Assembly: GCA_041920415.1 (NCBI GenBank)
Contig: JBHGYD010000020.1
Span: 9,148 to 73,147, forward strand
Source of the DNA: JBHGYD01 sp041920415
GTDB taxonomy: Bacteria; Bacillota; Bacilli; Bacillales; Anoxybacillaceae
Direction: 5' to 3'
Length of the DNA stretch: 64,000 nucleotides
This document shows positions 9,039 to 18,170 of this stretch, in pieces. The position numbers were made by a program, and so were the translations under genes. The notes beneath the pieces were generated by a model that was not told the origin of the DNA, searched no databases, and worked only from the letters and a program-made list of their open reading frames with translations. Position 1 is the stretch's first letter; each line of letters begins with the position of its first letter.

Positions 9039-9146
9039 GTACCATTCAAAAGCGATAAATGGAATTTAAAAACAGAAAACACATCCATTTCATTCGTTTC
9101 GTGATAAAATAGAGGATATGAGTACGAGTTAAGGGTAGGTGTCATC

Positions 9147-9908
9147 GTGGGCAAGGTGATTGCGATTGCAAATCAAAAAGGTGGAGTGGGAAAGACGACC
9201 ACAGCTGTTAATTTAGCTGCTTGTTTAGCACATATAGGCAAGAAAGTATTGCTCGTCGATATTGATCCACAAGGGAATGCGACAAGCGGTATCGGGATTG
9301 AGAAAGGTGATATTGATGAGTGCATTTATAATGTCCTCGTTGAAGATATGAAAGCAAAAGATGTCGTAAGACCGACCAATATCGAAAATTTGTATATCAT
9401 TCCAGCTACCATTCAATTAGCTGGGGCAGAAATCGAACTGGTACCCGTTGTTTCGCGAGAGATTCTCTTAAAAAATGCTCTCGCCCCTTTAAAAGGGCAA
9501 TATGATTTTATTATCATTGATTGTCCGCCTTCATTAGGATTATTGACACTGAATGCTTTAGCGGCATCTGATTCCGTGTTAATTCCTGTACAATGCGAAT
9601 ACTATGCGCTTGAAGGATTGAGTCAACTATTAAACACGATTCGCCTTGTACAAAAACATTTAAATACAAACTTAAAACTTGAAGGTGTCGTCTTAACGAT
9701 GTTAGATGCACGGACAAATTTAGGAATTCAAGTCATTCAAGAGGTAAAAAAGTATTTCCGAGAAAAAGTGTATGAGACAATCATTCCAAGAAATGTCCGC
9801 TTAAGTGAAGCACCAAGCCACGGGAAACCGATCATTCTCTACGATGTGAGATCGCGGGGAGCGGAAGTATATTTAGAGTTGGCAAAGGAGGTGTTAGCGC
9901 GTGGCTAA
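9147..9908 (+). CDS. soj: Chromosome partitioning ATPase Soj/ParA
   Basis: Soj is the ParA-type ATPase that works with Spo0J on origin segregation and also regulates DnaA. The 253-residue product begins at GTG 9147. It has the deviant Walker A KGGVGKTTTAVNLA with signature Lys (about residues 10-23), Walker A' DIDPQGNATSG and Walker B FIIIDCPPSLG. A typical C-terminal end RSRGAEVYLELAKE is present. It overlaps spo0J by 8 nt, pointing to coupled translation. Confidence 0.98.
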   Translation: MGKVIAIANQKGGVGKTTTAVNLAACLAHIGKKVLLVDIDPQGNATSGIGIEKGDIDECIYNVLVEDMKAKDVVRPTNIENLYIIPATIQLAGAEIELVPVVSREILLKNALAPLKGQYDFIIIDCPPSLGLLTLNALAASDSVLIPVQCEYYALEGLSQLLNTIRLVQKHLNTNLKLEGVVLTMLDARTNLGIQVIQEVKKYFREKVYETIIPRNVRLSEAPSHGKPIILYDVRSRGAEVYLELAKEVLARG

Positions 9909-10758
9909 AGGTCTTGGAAAAGGCATTAATGCGTTATTTGCAAATTTAGAAGTGAACGAGGGAGAATCGATTCAAGAAGTAAGTATTAAAGAGTTGCGTC
10001 CAAATCCTTATCAACCGCGTAAAACATTTCGACCAGAATCGATCGAGGAATTAAAGCAATCGATTGTACAGCATGGAATTTTACAACCGTTAATTGTAAG
10101 AAAAAGCATTAAAGGGTATGAAATTGTCGTTGGGGAGCGACGTTATCGCGCAGCTAAAGAAGCAAATTTAACAACGGTCCCTGTTGTCGTTCGCGATTTG
10201 ACGGAGCAACAAATGATGGAGTTTGCGTTACTTGAAAATTTACAGCGTGAAGATTTAACGTCGATTGAAGAGGCCATGGCATACCGAACATTGATGGAGC
10301 AACTGAAACTAACACAAGAGGAACTTGCCAATCGGGTTGGAAAAAGCCGTCCACATATTGCGAACCACCTTCGATTATTATCATTGCCAAAAGACATTCA
10401 GCAGCTAATAACCGATGGGATTTTATCGATGGGGCATGGGCGAGCTTTATTGGGATTAAAGAAAAAAGAAAAAATGAAGGCGATTGTCGATAAGGTGATT
10501 CGTGAACAATTAAATGTTCGTCAACTCGAAAGACTCATTCAAGAAGTAAATCAAAATGTTTCACGTGAAACAATCAAACCGAAAAAAATAGAAAAAAGCA
10601 TATTTGTAAAACAGAGTGAATCGTTATTAAGAGAAAAATTTGGTACAAATGTAACGATTAAACAAAACCGAAAAAAAGGGAAAATCGAGATTGAATTTTT
10701 CTCGAACGAAGATTTAGAAAGAATATTACACTTATTGAATGTACAACTCGATGAATAA
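9901..10758 (+). CDS. spo0J: Chromosome partitioning protein Spo0J/ParB
   Basis: Spo0J binds parS, spreads as a CTP-dependent sliding clamp and loads SMC at the origin; in Bacillus it also relieves Soj inhibition of sporulation. The 285-residue product opens MAKGLGKGINALF, the usual Soj-interaction peptide. The ParB/CTPase core follows with IKELRPNPYQPRK and GERRYRAAK. The HTH is VGKSRPHIANHLRLL (about residues 140-160), and a dimerisation tail closes the protein. The start is GTG 9901 within the end of soj. A perfect parS lies inside the gene at 10557. Confidence 0.98.
   Translation: MAKGLGKGINALFANLEVNEGESIQEVSIKELRPNPYQPRKTFRPESIEELKQSIVQHGILQPLIVRKSIKGYEIVVGERRYRAAKEANLTTVPVVVRDLTEQQMMEFALLENLQREDLTSIEEAMAYRTLMEQLKLTQEELANRVGKSRPHIANHLRLLSLPKDIQQLITDGILSMGHGRALLGLKKKEKMKAIVDKVIREQLNVRQLERLIQEVNQNVSRETIKPKKIEKSIFVKQSESLLREKFGTNVTIKQNRKKGKIEIEFFSNEDLERILHLLNVQLDE
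10557..10572. promoter_or_regulatory. parS: parS site within spo0J
   Basis: The 16-bp palindrome TGTTTCACGTGAAACA is the exact Bacillus parS consensus and lies inside the spo0J coding sequence, as in B. subtilis. It is the loading site for Spo0J and, through it, SMC condensin. Confidence 0.95.
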
Positions 10759-10822
10759 GATCGCCATCAAGTTTTGGTGGTTTATTTTTTTTCAGAACGG
10801 AACGCGAACAGGGGGTAACAGT

Positions 10823-11524
10823 TTGGTATTGCTAGGAACGGTTGTAAATGGGATTTGCATTACGTTAGGGTCTTTATTAGGGAAGCTATTCCATCGTATT
10901 CCTGAGCAGGTAAAAATGACGGTGATGAGTGGAATTGGTCTTGCGGTAGCATTGTTAGGAATACAAATGGGATTAAAAAGCGAGCAATTTTTAATTGTCA
11001 TTTGCAGCCTTGTGATTGGTGGAGTGTTAGGGGAAATATGGGGGCTTGAAAAAAAACTGAATGATCTTGGTCATTGGCTAGAGAGAAAAGTAGGAGGTCA
11101 TCAGCAAGGAAATATTTCTAAAGGGTTTGTCACTGCCACGCTATTGTTTGTCATTGGAGCAATGGCCATTGTCGGAGCTTTAGATAGCGGTTTGCGAGGC
11201 GATCATCGCGTTCTATATACAAAATCGATCATCGATGGATTTACAAGTATTATTCTTACGACAACCCTTGGTATAGGGGTTATTTTTTCGGCTATTCCTG
11301 TCATGCTGTATGAAGGAGTCATTGCTTTGTTAGCTACACAAATTCAAAAATGGGTGCCAAAAGAGCTACTCGACTCGTTTATTTCTGAATCTACAGCGAC
11401 CGGAGGCATTTTAATTATTGCGATTGGTTTAAATATATTAGGAATTACAACGATTCGTGTTGCGAATTTACTTCCAAGTATTATAGTTACTGCTTTGATT
11501 GTGTCCGTTCTTTATTTTTGGTAA
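10823..11524 (+). CDS. DUF554 family membrane protein
   Basis: A seven-or-so segment membrane protein of the DUF554 family (YdfK/YqgA-like), whose function is unknown. The best start is TTG 10823 (reading LVLLGTVVNG), placed 7 nt after AGGGGG, giving 233 residues. The frame is open further upstream to 10739, but that part overlaps the spo0J end and its hairpin. Conserved features are GTVVNGICITLGSLLGKL at the start, the FVIGAMAIVGALDSGL segment and GGILIIAIGLNILGI near the end. It follows spo0J closely and may be transcribed partly from the parAB unit. Function is not inferred. Confidence 0.85.
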   Translation: MVLLGTVVNGICITLGSLLGKLFHRIPEQVKMTVMSGIGLAVALLGIQMGLKSEQFLIVICSLVIGGVLGEIWGLEKKLNDLGHWLERKVGGHQQGNISKGFVTATLLFVIGAMAIVGALDSGLRGDHRVLYTKSIIDGFTSIILTTTLGIGVIFSAIPVMLYEGVIALLATQIQKWVPKELLDSFISESTATGGILIIAIGLNILGITTIRVANLLPSIIVTALIVSVLYFW

Positions 11525-11530
11525 ATAAAT

Positions 11531-11568
11531 AATCCCTTCTTGTTAGTGCTAACAAAGAGGGGATTTTG
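11531..11568. terminator. Bidirectional terminator between DUF554 gene and yyaC
   Basis: AATCCC...TTGTTAG pairs with CTAACAA...GGGATT, with T-rich or A-rich flanks on both sides. It serves the convergent genes. Confidence 0.7.
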
Positions 11569-11582
11569 TGTTTTAAAACTGT

Positions 11583-12197
11583 TTATAGGAATCTTCGTTC
11601 ATCGTTACGTTCGATAAAGACTGCCTTTCGTTTTAGATATCGGTCCGCTTCATAAATACCATTTGCAATCGTTTTGGCCATATTCATGACTAAATGGAGA
11701 CGAGTATTTTGTAAAACAAAAAATTCCATAAAACCACTCACGTTGACGATTCCAGTAATATGGAGATCACCAACAGGAGGAAGCTGTTTATTGACCCCTG
11801 CACCTGGGCGAACAGGGCCTTCTGCAATCGTAATTGCACCAACGTTTTTTAATCGTCCTAAGCAGGCGTCAATGGCAATCATAAATACATTCTCATGAAT
11901 GGAGCGAATCGCCATTATTTTTTCTTCTAAGTTCATCGCATGAATCGGCTCTTCTAGTGTTCCGTACACATGAAAATGAGACATGTTTTTTTCTTTTAAC
12001 ATCGTACCGACAAGGGGACCTAGTGAATCCCCAGTCGAACGGTCGGTTCCAATACAGACAATAGCGATTGGCTGAGATACAGGAGAAGGAAGTAACGAAA
12101 TAAGCCGCATTGCTACTAAGGTGACAGCACCTTGTTCATCATGAAAAATGCGTTCTTTTCCATTTTTTGAATGAAAAAAGATAGATGGTATACTCAT
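11583..12197 (-). CDS. yyaC: Spore protease-like protein YyaC (DUF1256)
   Basis: YyaC proteins resemble the germination protease (GPR) fold and are found in spore formers; their role is not established. The leftward product of 204 residues starts at ATG 12197 (MSIPSIFFHSK) after GGGAG. Conserved patches include IVCIGTDRSTGDSLGPLVG, AIDACLGRLKNVG and GPVRPGAGVNKQLPPVGD. A longer frame adds three residues without a ribosome site. In B. subtilis yyaC sits in the same place next to spo0J, so synteny supports the call. Forespore expression is expected but no promoter was identified. Confidence 0.9.
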   Translation of the reverse strand: MSIPSIFFHSKNGKERIFHDEQGAVTLVAMRLISLLPSPVSQPIAIVCIGTDRSTGDSLGPLVGTMLKEKNMSHFHVYGTLEEPIHAMNLEEKIMAIRSIHENVFMIAIDACLGRLKNVGAITIAEGPVRPGAGVNKQLPPVGDLHITGIVNVSGFMEFFVLQNTRLHLVMNMAKTIANGIYEADRYLKRKAVFIERNDERRFL

Positions 12198-12449
12198 ATC
12201 TTTCACTCCCGATTTCCATTAAGTACTAAACAGTATACGGAAAAAACAGGTATTATATACGTGGATGCTCTAGTTTTCTTGTCAGTTTTATCATGATAGT
12301 CAAGAAAACGCCCGCGTTACACATCGTGGTATCGTATTGATGATAAGTAGAGGTGGCAATGCTACAAATTGATTTGAAATATTGGTAAAATAGTTGATAT
12401 GCGCAGCATTTGTATAGGTAACTCAACGTATGTAGAGGTGTAAATAAAG
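12198..12449. other. Divergent intergenic region yyaC / mscS-like gene
   Basis: About 250 bp carrying the promoters of two divergent genes. I see no ORF with a ribosome site and no strong repeat. A GGTAAAAT sequence near 12385 is a possible -10 for the rightward gene, unsupported by a good -35. Confidence 0.4.
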
Positions 12450-13349
12450 ATGAACAATATCAAAACTTTTTATGATCATATTTTCGAGTTTTTGACAAAT
12501 GAAGACTTTTGGATGCGTATTAGTGTTGGTTTTGTAAAAATTGTTACCATCATCGTTTTAGCTACTATTTTTTCAAAAATTTTAAAAGTAGCTGTCCATA
12601 ATATATTTAAAGTGCGACAAAAGGCGCCGATTCGCATTTCAGAACGGAGAGAGGCTACTTTATTAAGATTATTAGATAACGTCATAACGTATGTTGTATA
12701 TTTCATTGCGCTTATTATGATTTTGGACACGCTTGGTGTGGAAGTGAAAGGGCTGCTTGCCGGGGCGGGGATTGTCGGTCTTGCCATTGGCTTTGGTGCA
12801 CAAAGTTTAGTGAAAGATGTTATTACAGGGTTTTTTATTATTTTCGAAGATCAATTTTCGGTTGGTGATTATGTCCGAATTGGTAATTTTGAAGGATATG
12901 TAGACGCAATCGGACTGAGGGTGACAAAGATTCAAAGCTCGACAGGGGAAGTTCATATTCTTCCAAATGGAAGCATTGCTCAAGTAACGAACTTTTCATT
13001 AAATAATAGTGTTGCTATTGTCGATGTCAGTATTGCCCATGGAGAAGATATTGAAAAAGCTGAGCAGGTCATTAGCGATCTGCTTGCTGAGTTACCGGAT
13101 AAGTATGAAGATATGGTAGCTCCCCCAGAACTATTAGGTATTCAAAACTTTACGAGTTCGGAAATTGTCATGCGAGTGACTTGTGAAACAAAACCGATGC
13201 GTCATTGGTCTATTGCGCGAGCATTGCGAAAGGAGATTAAGCTTCGTCTAGACGAGCATGGCATCGAAATTCCATTCCCTCGTCTTGTGCTTTATAATCA
13301 TCAAGAGGAAGGAGAGTTTATGTCTAAACGAGTGAAAACGGATGTGTAA
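12450..13349 (+). CDS. Small-conductance mechanosensitive channel, MscS family
   Basis: MscS channels open under membrane tension and release solutes on osmotic downshift. The 299-residue protein has three N-terminal membrane segments (about residues 20-45, 75-95 and 98-120). The pore-lining TM3 is glycine/alanine rich (GLLAGAGIVGLAIGFGAQSLVKD). The MscS beta domain follows, with FEDQFSVGDYVRIGNFEGYV, and an alpha/beta C-terminal part. In B. subtilis a YkuT/YyaF-type member is comparable. It precedes the small DUF951 gene by 31 nt and they are likely co-transcribed. Confidence 0.92.
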   Translation: MNNIKTFYDHIFEFLTNEDFWMRISVGFVKIVTIIVLATIFSKILKVAVHNIFKVRQKAPIRISERREATLLRLLDNVITYVVYFIALIMILDTLGVEVKGLLAGAGIVGLAIGFGAQSLVKDVITGFFIIFEDQFSVGDYVRIGNFEGYVDAIGLRVTKIQSSTGEVHILPNGSIAQVTNFSLNNSVAIVDVSIAHGEDIEKAEQVISDLLAELPDKYEDMVAPPELLGIQNFTSSEIVMRVTCETKPMRHWSIARALRKEIKLRLDEHGIEIPFPRLVLYNHQEEGEFMSKRVKTDV

Positions 13350-13380
13350 ATAGATGAATAAAAGTAAGGGGGATGAGTAC

Positions 13381-13575
13381 ATGGAGAAAGAGTTTGGATT
13401 ATATGATATTGTCGAGATGAAAAAACCGCATCCATGTGGAACAAATCGTTGGAAAATCATTCGGATGGGCATGGATATTCGTATTAAATGTGAAGGATGT
13501 GCTCATAGCGTTCTTATTCCGCGGAAAGAGTTTGTTCGGAAATTAAAAAAAGTGTTAGTGAAGCATGAGGAGTAG
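13381..13575 (+). CDS. yyzM: DUF951 family small protein (YyzM-like)
   Basis: A 64-residue conserved Firmicutes protein of unknown function. It shows the family layout DIVEMKKPHPCGTNRWKIIRMGMDIRIKCEGC, with a CG...CxxC-type cysteine pattern suggesting metal binding. ATG 13381 follows AAGGGGGA with a 7-nt gap; the longer frame from 13354 has no ribosome site. The end of the gene forms a hairpin (AGCATGAGGA with TCCTCATGCT, 13562-13590) that may act as a weak terminator before the next gene. Confidence 0.88.
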   Translation: MEKEFGLYDIVEMKKPHPCGTNRWKIIRMGMDIRIKCEGCAHSVLIPRKEFVRKLKKVLVKHEE

Positions 13576-13616
13576 CATCCTCATGCTATTTATGTAAAGA
13601 AAAAAGGGGAGTATGG

Positions 13617-15632
13617 ATGAAAATGGCGGAAATGCATATCTCATCTTGTCCGTTAAATTGCTGGGATACATGTGGATTGAAAGTAACGGTAGAAGCTGGG
13701 AAAGTAGTCAAAGTCGAAGGAGACGAGAGCCATCCGATTACTCAAGGAAAAATTTGCGGACGTGGTCGTATGCTTGAAGCACGCACGAACTCAAAGGAAC
13801 GTTTACTTTATCCGCTCAAAAAAATAAATGGTCAATTTGTTCGTATTTCTTGGGAGCAAGCATTAGATGAAATTGCTGAAAAAATGAGAGAAATAAAGGA
13901 GAAATACGGAACGACAGCGGTTCTTCATAGTCACGATTATGCGAATAACGGTTTATTAAAAAATTTAGATCAACGCTTTTTTAATTGTTACGGAGGAGTG
14001 ACAAAATTAACGGGAAGTCTTTGCTGGGGGGCAGGGATTGAAGCGCAAACATGGGATTTTGGTAGTTCTTATAGCCACGCACCAGAAGACATTTATAATA
14101 GCAAACAAGTTGTCATATGGGGCAGAAATGTAGCGCGGACGAATATGCATTTATTTCAACATCTTCAAGCCGTCAAAAAACAAGGAACAAAACTAATTGT
14201 CATCGATCCAATTTTCAATCAAACTGCACAAATCGCGGATATGTATGTGTCTGTCAAACCAGGAATGGACGGCTTTTTGGCGATGGGCATTATAAAAGAG
14301 CTATTGCGACTTGGTCTTGAAGAGCGGGCATTTATTGAACAGCATACCGTCGGTTTTGAAGATTTATTGGAATTATTACAAAGTATTACTATCGATGAAA
14401 TTGAACGACTAACGGAAGTGAACCGTGATATCATCACACAATTAGCCGTTATATATGGAAATCGCCCGACGATGACATACTTAGGACTTGGAATGCAGCG
14501 ATATGCGAATGGCGGGAATACGATTCGGCTCATTGATGCTTTAGTGGCGGTAAGTGGAAATATCGGTATTCCTGGAGGAGGAGCGAACTTTGGAAATCTT
14601 CAAGTCGGACAAAGTTTTAACGTTGGGGCATTAGCTTTACCGGAAAGAAAAACAGCATCGCGAACGTTTACAATGATGAAACAAGCGGAAGGAATTTTGC
14701 AAGCGAACAATCCGAAAATCAAAATGATTATTGTTACATGCGGAAATCCGCTTACTCAAGTGCCAAATACTCATCTAGTGAGAAAGGCGTTTCAATCGGT
14801 GGAAACGGTCGTCGTACTTGAGCAATTTATGACGGATACAGCGGAATTAGCTGACTACATTTTGCCGACGACAACTGCATTTGAGGAAGAAGATATTTAT
14901 TACTCCTCCATGTATCATGCGTATGTGAATTACGGTCCAGCGCTTGTAGAACCGCCGGGTGAAGCGAAGCCCGACCTTTGGATTTGGACACAATTAGCCA
15001 ATCGTCTTGGGTTTGGCGATGATTTTTCTTTCTCAAGAGAAGAGTTTTTGAAAATGGGTTTAAGCCATCTTGAAAAGCACGGGATTACATTAGAAAAATT
15101 AAAACAAGAAAAACATATGCTTCTCCCCGTAAAGCCGGTGCCTTGGAACGACTATCAATTTAAAACTCCTAGTGGAAAATATGAGTTTACTTCGACGCTC
15201 GCTTCCCAAAAAGGGGTTGATGGGAGACTAAAAATGATGTATCCGGCTGAATCAAACATCAGTAATCCAGAATTAGCAAGGAAGTATCCTTATACATTGT
15301 TAACCATTCATCCCCTCCGCTCGAACCATTCACAGCACTATCATTTAATTGAGGCGATGCAATCGGTGAAAATTGAAGTTTCCGAAGATATTGCGAAAGA
15401 AAAAGGGCTAAAGGAAGGAAATAGAGTTAAAGTGTTTAACGACCGAGGAGAACTAGTAGGAAGTATAAAAATCCTCGCTAAAGCTCATCCAAAAACGATC
15501 AATATTGACGAAGGACAATGGCAAAAGTTTGGTGGTAGCGTAAATGTGTTAACATCCGATCGTGAATCGGACAACGGCCAAGGTAGTACGCTGTATGATT
15601 GTTTAGTAAACATTGAAAAAATAAGTGAATGA
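13617..15632 (+). CDS. yyaE: Molybdopterin-dependent oxidoreductase (YyaE-like)
   Basis: A member of the DMSO-reductase/formate-dehydrogenase family that uses bis-MGD and a 4Fe-4S cluster; the substrate is unknown. The N-terminus carries the cluster ligands CPLNCWDTCGLKV and the later GKICGRG. Molybdopterin motifs include GSLCWGAGIEAQTWDFG, WGRNVARTNMH and the aspartate-containing DTAELADYILPTTTAFEEED. The C-terminal molydopterin-dinucleotide domain has TIHPLRSNHSQHYH. The 671-residue length fits. No signal peptide is seen, so it acts in the cytoplasm. No partner subunit or cofactor genes are adjacent. The B. subtilis homologue occupies the same position. Confidence 0.9.
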   Translation: MKMAEMHISSCPLNCWDTCGLKVTVEAGKVVKVEGDESHPITQGKICGRGRMLEARTNSKERLLYPLKKINGQFVRISWEQALDEIAEKMREIKEKYGTTAVLHSHDYANNGLLKNLDQRFFNCYGGVTKLTGSLCWGAGIEAQTWDFGSSYSHAPEDIYNSKQVVIWGRNVARTNMHLFQHLQAVKKQGTKLIVIDPIFNQTAQIADMYVSVKPGMDGFLAMGIIKELLRLGLEERAFIEQHTVGFEDLLELLQSITIDEIERLTEVNRDIITQLAVIYGNRPTMTYLGLGMQRYANGGNTIRLIDALVAVSGNIGIPGGGANFGNLQVGQSFNVGALALPERKTASRTFTMMKQAEGILQANNPKIKMIIVTCGNPLTQVPNTHLVRKAFQSVETVVVLEQFMTDTAELADYILPTTTAFEEEDIYYSSMYHAYVNYGPALVEPPGEAKPDLWIWTQLANRLGFGDDFSFSREEFLKMGLSHLEKHGITLEKLKQEKHMLLPVKPVPWNDYQFKTPSGKYEFTSTLASQKGVDGRLKMMYPAESNISNPELARKYPYTLLTIHPLRSNHSQHYHLIEAMQSVKIEVSEDIAKEKGLKEGNRVKVFNDRGELVGSIKILAKAHPKTINIDEGQWQKFGGSVNVLTSDRESDNGQGSTLYDCLVNIEKISE

Positions 15633-15726
15633 AGCAATGATGGAAACGAATGGATGTGCTTGTCATTTCTTTTTTTACTATCTATAATGAGGAAAGATGT
15701 TGACGGTAGAAAGAGGAGTGGAAAAG

Positions 15727-16827
15727 ATGGGATTAACAGCAGGAATTGTCGGTTTGCCAAACGTGGGGAAATCGACGTTATTTAACGCAATTACAAAGGC
15801 GGGAGCAGAATCCGCTAACTATCCATTCTGTACGATTGAACCAAATGTTGGAATCGTTGAAGTACCTGATGAACGATTAAAAAAATTAACGGAGCTTGTG
15901 AAACCGAAAAGAACGGTACCAACCGTGTTCGAATTTACGGATATCGCGGGAATTGTCAAAGGGGCAAGTAAAGGCGAAGGGTTAGGAAATAAATTTTTAT
16001 CTCATATTCGTCAAGTCGATGCCATTTGCCAAGTGGTACGTTGCTTTGCCGATGAAAATATTACCCATGTGGCAGGGAAAGTCGATCCACTTGCAGATAT
16101 TGAAACGATTAACTTAGAGTTAATTTTAGCAGACCTCGAAACAGTCGATAAGCGCATTGATCGCGTAGGGAAAATGGCAAAGCAAAAAGACAAAGATGCG
16201 ATGTTTGAGTATGATATTCTTGCTCGCCTTAAGGAGACATTTGAGGCAGGGAAAGCGGCACGCACCTTATCATTTACGGAAGAAGAAATGAAAGTAGTCA
16301 AACAGCTCCATTTATTGACCATTAAGCCGATGTTATATGTAGCGAATGTTGGCGAAGAGGATTTAGCGAACCCAGATAGTAATGAATTCGTTCAACAAGT
16401 GCGCGAATTTGCCAAAAGCGATCACGCCGAAGTCATTGTCGTTTGTGCAAAAGTGGAAGAAGAAATCGCTCAACTCGATGATGAGGAAAAAGAAATGTTT
16501 TTACAAGAACTTGGCATTGAGCAATCTGGATTGGATCAATTAATCCGTGCGGCATACAGCTTGCTAGGCTTAGCAACTTATTTCACAGCAGGAGAGCAGG
16601 AAGTTCGTGCGTGGACGTTCCGTAAAGGGATGAAAGCTCCGCAATGCGCTGGCATTATTCACTCGGACTTTGAGCGTGGCTTTATTCGCGCAGAAACGGT
16701 TTCGTACGAAGATTTAGTAGCTTGTGGATCGATGGCAGCAGCGCGTGAGGCTGGAAAAGTGCGTTTAGAAGGTAAAGATTATGAAGTGCAAGACGGTGAT
16801 ATTATGCACTTCCGTTTTAACGTTTAA
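15727..16827 (+). CDS. ychF: Ribosome-binding ATPase YchF (OLA1 family)
   Basis: YchF is an Obg-related P-loop ATPase that binds ribosomes and is linked to stress responses. ATG 15727 (MGLTAGIVGLPNVGKS) follows GAGGAGTGG, giving 366 residues; the upstream ATG at 15697 would add ten non-homologous residues. Motifs are G1 GLPNVGKSTLFNAIT and G3 DIAGIVKGASKGEG. The nonclassical G4 NxxE is at YVANVGEED, explaining ATP preference. The C-terminal TGS domain includes TFRKGMKAPQCAGIIHSDFERGFI. It precedes rpsF as in B. subtilis (yyaF). Confidence 0.97.
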   Translation: MGLTAGIVGLPNVGKSTLFNAITKAGAESANYPFCTIEPNVGIVEVPDERLKKLTELVKPKRTVPTVFEFTDIAGIVKGASKGEGLGNKFLSHIRQVDAICQVVRCFADENITHVAGKVDPLADIETINLELILADLETVDKRIDRVGKMAKQKDKDAMFEYDILARLKETFEAGKAARTLSFTEEEMKVVKQLHLLTIKPMLYVANVGEEDLANPDSNEFVQQVREFAKSDHAEVIVVCAKVEEEIAQLDDEEKEMFLQELGIEQSGLDQLIRAAYSLLGLATYFTAGEQEVRAWTFRKGMKAPQCAGIIHSDFERGFIRAETVSYEDLVACGSMAAAREAGKVRLEGKDYEVQDGDIMHFRFNV

Positions 16828-16829
16828 TG

Positions 16830-16858
16830 TTGCATCTAGCTTTTTTGCGTGATATAAT
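16830..16858 (+). promoter_or_regulatory. Promoter of the rpsF-ssb-rpsR operon
   Basis: TTGCAT (16830-16835), a 17-bp spacer and a perfect extended -10 TGATATAAT (ending 16858) lie just after ychF. The leader to 16931 includes a short stretch where S6:S18 autoregulation could act, but I did not verify that RNA motif. Confidence 0.75.
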
Positions 16859-16931
16859 CAAAAAATGTGAGTAATGCATATTGCTCCTTGCTCTTTGATA
16901 GAGCCGTTTAGACCAAAAGGAGGTGACTAGC

Positions 16932-17219
16932 ATGAGAAAATACGAAATTATGTATATTATCCGCCCAAATCTGGATGATGAAGCAAGAAAAGCGGTTGTA
17001 GAGCGCTTCAATAACATTTTAACAGAAAATGGTGCGGAAATTACAAACGTAAAAGAATGGGGTAAACGTCGTTTAGCATATGAAATCAAAGATTTCCGCG
17101 ACGGTTACTACATGATTGTGAACGTAGTGTCTGAGCCAAAAGCAGTACAAGAATTTGATCGTTTAGCGAAAATCAGCGAAGACATTATTCGTCACATCGT
17201 TGTGAAAGAGGAAGAATAA
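16932..17219 (+). CDS. rpsF: 30S ribosomal protein S6
   Basis: S6 is a small-subunit platform protein that pairs with S18. The 95-residue product starts at ATG 16932 (MRKYEIMYIIRPNLDD), after AAAGGAGGTGAC; the in-frame GTG at 16923 lies inside that ribosome site. Conserved segments include NVKEWGKRRLAYEIKDFRDGYY. It is first in the rpsF-ssb-rpsR operon, the standard Firmicutes order. Confidence 0.98.
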   Translation: MRKYEIMYIIRPNLDDEARKAVVERFNNILTENGAEITNVKEWGKRRLAYEIKDFRDGYYMIVNVVSEPKAVQEFDRLAKISEDIIRHIVVKEEE

Positions 17220-17243
17220 TTCCGTTTTTAAGGAGTGGTTCTG

Positions 17244-17738
17244 ATGATTAATCGCGTAATTCTTGTAGGGAGGCTTACAAGAGATCCGGAATTACGCTAT
17301 ACTCCAAATGGGGTAGCTGTTGCCACGTTTACGTTAGCTGTCAATCGCCCGTTTACAAACCAGCAAGGTGAACGAGAGGCCGATTTTATTAACTGCGTAG
17401 TCTGGCGTCGTCCTGCAGAAAATGTAGCGAACTTCTTGAAAAAAGGAAGTTTAGCGGGAGTGGACGGTCGCTTGCAAACGAGAAGTTATGAAGGTCAAGA
17501 TGGAAAACGTGTGTACGTAACCGAAGTGGTTGCTGAGAGTGTTCAATTTCTTGAACCTAAAGGTAGCACGGAACAACGTGGTACAGCAACAGGTGGCTAC
17601 TATGGGGAGCCATTTCCATTTGGACAAAATCAGAACCCACGTCACACAAACGATCATGGATTTAGTCGCATTGATGAAGATCCATTTGCCAATGATGGAC
17701 AACCAATTGACATTTCGGATGACGACTTACCGTTTTAA
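17244..17738 (+). CDS. ssb: Single-stranded DNA-binding protein SSB
   Basis: SSB coats single-stranded DNA in replication, recombination and repair and recruits partners through its C-terminal tip. The 164-residue protein starts at ATG 17244 (MINRVILVGRLTRDPELR) after AAGGAG. The OB fold occupies about residues 1-108, a Gly/Gln/Asn-rich linker follows, and it ends DISDDDLPF, the canonical acidic tip. It lies between rpsF and rpsR as in B. subtilis ssbA. Confidence 0.98.
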   Translation: MINRVILVGRLTRDPELRYTPNGVAVATFTLAVNRPFTNQQGEREADFINCVVWRRPAENVANFLKKGSLAGVDGRLQTRSYEGQDGKRVYVTEVVAESVQFLEPKGSTEQRGTATGGYYGEPFPFGQNQNPRHTNDHGFSRIDEDPFANDGQPIDISDDDLPF

Positions 17739-17801
17739 TAGAAAAGCGAAGGCGAGCGCCTAACGCAAATTGTATATAAGAAATAGGAAGGAGGATAAAC
17801 A

Positions 17802-18038
17802 ATGGCAGGACGTAAAGGCGGACGTGCAAAACGTCGTAAAGTGTGTTACTTCACAGCGAACGGAATTACTCATATCGACTATAAAGATGTAGACACTTTA
17901 AAGAAATTTATTTCTGAACGTGGCAAAATTTTACCTCGTCGTGTAACGGGTACAAGCGCAAAATATCAACGCAAATTAACGGTTGCAATTAAACGCGCTC
18001 GTCAAATGGCATTATTACCATATGTAGCGGGTGAATAA
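17802..18038 (+). CDS. rpsR: 30S ribosomal protein S18
   Basis: S18 binds S6 on the 30S platform. The 78-residue basic product begins MAGRKGGRAKRRKVCYF and has the family core DYKDVDTLKKFISERGKILPRR and RQLTVAIKRARQMALLPY-like end. The ATG follows GGAAGGAGG. It is the last gene of the operon and is followed by a strong terminator. Confidence 0.98.
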   Translation: MAGRKGGRAKRRKVCYFTANGITHIDYKDVDTLKKFISERGKILPRRVTGTSAKYQRKLTVAIKRARQMALLPYVAGE

Positions 18039-18042
18039 AAGA

Positions 18043-18079
18043 AAAAGCAGTAAGGGGGATGGTCCTTACTGCTTTTTTT
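18043..18079 (+). terminator. Intrinsic terminator after rpsR
   Basis: AAAAGCAGTAAGG pairs with CCTTACTGC and is followed by seven T, a strong rho-independent terminator. Confidence 0.92.
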
Positions 18080-18170
18080 GATGGTACGGACTCTTTGCTG
18101 TATGAATAGACATCCTCGTTTTATGGCTGCGATTGGTTACAATAATATCAAAGGTAAGGAGGGAAGCAGG

